In this document: one piece after another, positions 62,685 to 64,000 of the stretch
Layout of the letters: every line of letters begins with the position of its first letter
Numbering within the stretch: the stretch's first letter is position 1
Assembly (NCBI RefSeq): GCF_900185715.1
Contig: NZ_FYAS01000031.1
Span: forward strand, 160,494-224,493
DNA: 64,000 bases
Direction of reading: 5' to 3'
DNA from: Allobosea sp. CS1GBMeth4
GTDB taxonomy: Bacteria > Pseudomonadota > Alphaproteobacteria > Rhizobiales > Beijerinckiaceae
Program-made: the position numbers and the translations under genes
Notes under the pieces: generated by a model
Told to the model about the DNA's origin: nothing
What the model saw: only the letters and a program-made list of their open reading frames with translations
Databases searched by the model: none

Positions 62685-64000
62685 TCAGCCACGGCCGGGC
62701 TTCGCCGGCTTCTTGGCGGCGACGGGTGCCTCGTCCCAGCCTTTCGCCGGGGGCGTGACCTCGTTGGCGTTGGCCTCCAGCGGCTTCGGCTTCCAGCTCT
62801 CGGCGGCAGCCTTGGCGGCGGCGAGATCGCTGGCCGAGAGCCGGCCCGCCACCTCGTCGCGCTTGCGCGCGGCATCGTCGTCGCCCTGGGCGGCGGCGAC
62901 GGCGAACCAGCGATAGGACTGGCCGAGATCGGCCGGCGCGCCGAGGCCGCGGCCGAGCAGGATGGCGAGATTGTACTGGCTGTCGCGCACGCCATGTTCC
63001 GCGGCACGGCGGAACCATTCGGTCGCGGTCGCATAATCCGGCTTGCCGCCGGCGCCCTCGGCATAGAGCACGGCCAGATTATGCATCGCCTTGGCATTGC
63101 CGCGCTCGGCGGCGCGCCCGTACCAGACCTTGGCGAGGGCCGGGTCGCGATTGGTGCCGATACCCTTCTCGAACATGTTGCCGAGCCGGAACTGGGCCGG
63201 CGCGAGCCCGGCGACGGCTGCACGCTCGAACAGGCGCAGCGCCAGCTTGGGGTCGCGATTGGCCGGCCCGTCCGCGGCCTGGGTGGCGAGCTGGTAGACG
63301 GCGCGGGCGTCGCCCGCGAGCGCCGCCTTGCGCAGCCCGGCGCTGCCGAGGGTCGCGGGCAGATCGCCGATCGCGGTGACCGGCTCCACCGCTTCCGAGG
63401 GGCTCTGCAGCGGCAGGGCGGCGAGCATGGACGGCACTGCCGCCGGCGTCTCGGCGCTCGCCGTGGCGGCGGGAGCCGGCGCGGCGGCCTGGGCCGGCGC
63501 GGTGCCGATCTCGAGCGGCGGCAGGGCGGAGTTCCGGTCCTTGGCCGGCGATGCCGCCGGCTCGCTCGGTGCCGCCTGCGGAGCCGGCTGTGCCGCCGGC
63601 TTCTCGACGGGGGCGGCGTCGGACGGCGCCTTCTGGATGCTTTCGTTCGCCGCCTGCTTCCTGGCGCCGTAGGGGGCGCCGGTGAAGACCTGGGCCGCAC
63701 CGATCGCCAGGACGAGCGCGGCGAGGCCGAGCAGCAGCGGCCGGCGACGCTTCTCCAATATCTCCTTCAGGCGCCCGCCGCCGGGCTTTCCCGCCTTGCC
63801 CGGCTTGCCGGTCTCGGTCGCGGGGGCAGGATTGGCGGCGGCCGCCTCGCTGGCCGCCTTGGCCGAGCGCCGCGCCGCGGCGATCAGGCTCTGGCGCACG
63901 GCCTGCGGATCGCCCGCCTGTGCCGGGTCCAGGCGCGGACGGCCGGAACCCGGCTCCAGCGGCTGGTCGAGCCCGCCGGCGCGCGGCAGGCGCGGCTCGG
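62685..64000 (-). CDS. Sel1-repeat membrane protein (5' end outside window)
   Basis: The reading frame is open to the window edge, so at least 438 residues are seen and the N-terminus is missing. In the visible part, a basic stretch (residues ending LKEILEKRRRP) precedes a single membrane helix (LLLGLAALVLAIGAAQVF) and a Pro/Ala linker. Four to five Sel1/TPR-like repeats follow (ALRLFERAAVAGLAPAQFRLGNMFEKG, AKVWYGRAAERGNAKAMHNLAVLYAEG, ATEWFRRAAEHGVRDSQYNLAILLGRG), and a Lys/Pro-rich tail closes the protein. Cytoplasmic part, one span and periplasmic Sel1 repeats recall polarity factors such as PodJ, which is only a possibility. Confidence 0.82.
   Translation of the reverse strand, partial: EPRLPRAGGLDQPLEPGSGRPRLDPAQAGDPQAVRQSLIAAARRSAKAASEAAAANPAPATETGKPGKAGKPGGGRLKEILEKRRRPLLLGLAALVLAIGAAQVFTGAPYGARKQAANESIQKAPSDAAPVEKPAAQPAPQAAPSEPAASPAKDRNSALPPLEIGTAPAQAAAPAPAATASAETPAAVPSMLAALPLQSPSEAVEPVTAIGDLPATLGSAGLRKAALAGDARAVYQLATQAADGPANRDPKLALRLFERAAVAGLAPAQFRLGNMFEKGIGTNRDPALAKVWYGRAAERGNAKAMHNLAVLYAEGAGGKPDYATATEWFRRAAEHGVRDSQYNLAILLGRGLGAPADLGQSYRWFAVAAAQGDDDAARKRDEVAGRLSASDLAAAKAAAESWKPKPLEANANEVTPPAKGWDEAPVAAKKPAKPGRG

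Overview
The window is a high-GC, gene-dense chromosomal segment of an alphaproteobacterium, most likely Hyphomicrobiales and Bosea-like. This rests on base composition, on the families present (DUF2239, AtuA/Bug, FDH-3-type formate dehydrogenase with DUF3305/DUF3306) and on the many short palindromic intergenic repeats. The genus is inferred, not proven. No rRNA, tRNA, CRISPR array, transposase or phage gene was seen. There are about 62 protein genes, and the last is cut by the right edge.

Layout. 0.1-4.4 kb: PRC-barrel protein, lipid kinase plus PAP2 phosphatase, aldehyde dehydrogenase and a Cys-rich copper-storage-type protein. 4.4-11.9 kb (minus): HAD hydrolase, small transglutaminase, ATP-grasp/alpha-E fusion and a giant transglutaminase/DUF2126 protein, a predicted but uncharacterised peptide-modification operon. 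12.2-17.8 kb: a complete dipeptide-type ABC importer. 18.0-21.0 kb: zwf-pgl-eda of the Entner-Doudoroff route, without edd. 21.2-22.2 kb: a divergent DUF2239 / GIY-YIG pair. 22.3-28.4 kb: FAD oxidase plus M20 amidohydrolase, purC, and a Bug binding protein with AtuA-family genes facing a LysR regulator. 29.5-32.7 kb: a secreted Gly/Tyr-rich protein, a PLP dehydratase and argE. 32.9-38.6 kb: a second complete dipeptide-type ABC importer. 38.8-40.4 kb: a small unknown protein and an O-antigen-ligase-like membrane protein.

40.7-60.7 kb is dominated by molybdenum and formate metabolism. DUF2478-fdhD-mobA comes first. After an interlude (SRPBCC, VOC, Mrp ATPase, TusA, WD40-cytochrome c) there is a large polyferredoxin-like protein, divergent from a long plus-strand run: DUF4444 ligase-like, DUF6505, DUF6352, DUF3305, DUF3306, an HTH-TorD fusion, a Tat-target peptide, fdhA, fdhB, fdhC, mobB and moeA. 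Together these could make the Mo-bisMGD cofactor, sulfurate it (FdhD), chaperone the apo-enzyme (TorD), export it by Tat, and assemble a periplasmic formate dehydrogenase that feeds electrons to quinone through cytochrome b. 60.7-64.0 kb (minus): TIGR02186 plus TauE/SafE exporter, and the C-terminal part of a Sel1-repeat membrane protein.

Other structure: about a dozen palindromic repeats lie between genes, several of them inside operons, and one lies in frame inside the DUF3306 gene. A strong hairpin covers the ribosome-binding site of the copper-storage gene. The boldest leads are the HTH-TorD fusion, the unknown FDH accessory genes, the repeat-bearing DUF3306 protein and the ATP-grasp/transglutaminase operon.
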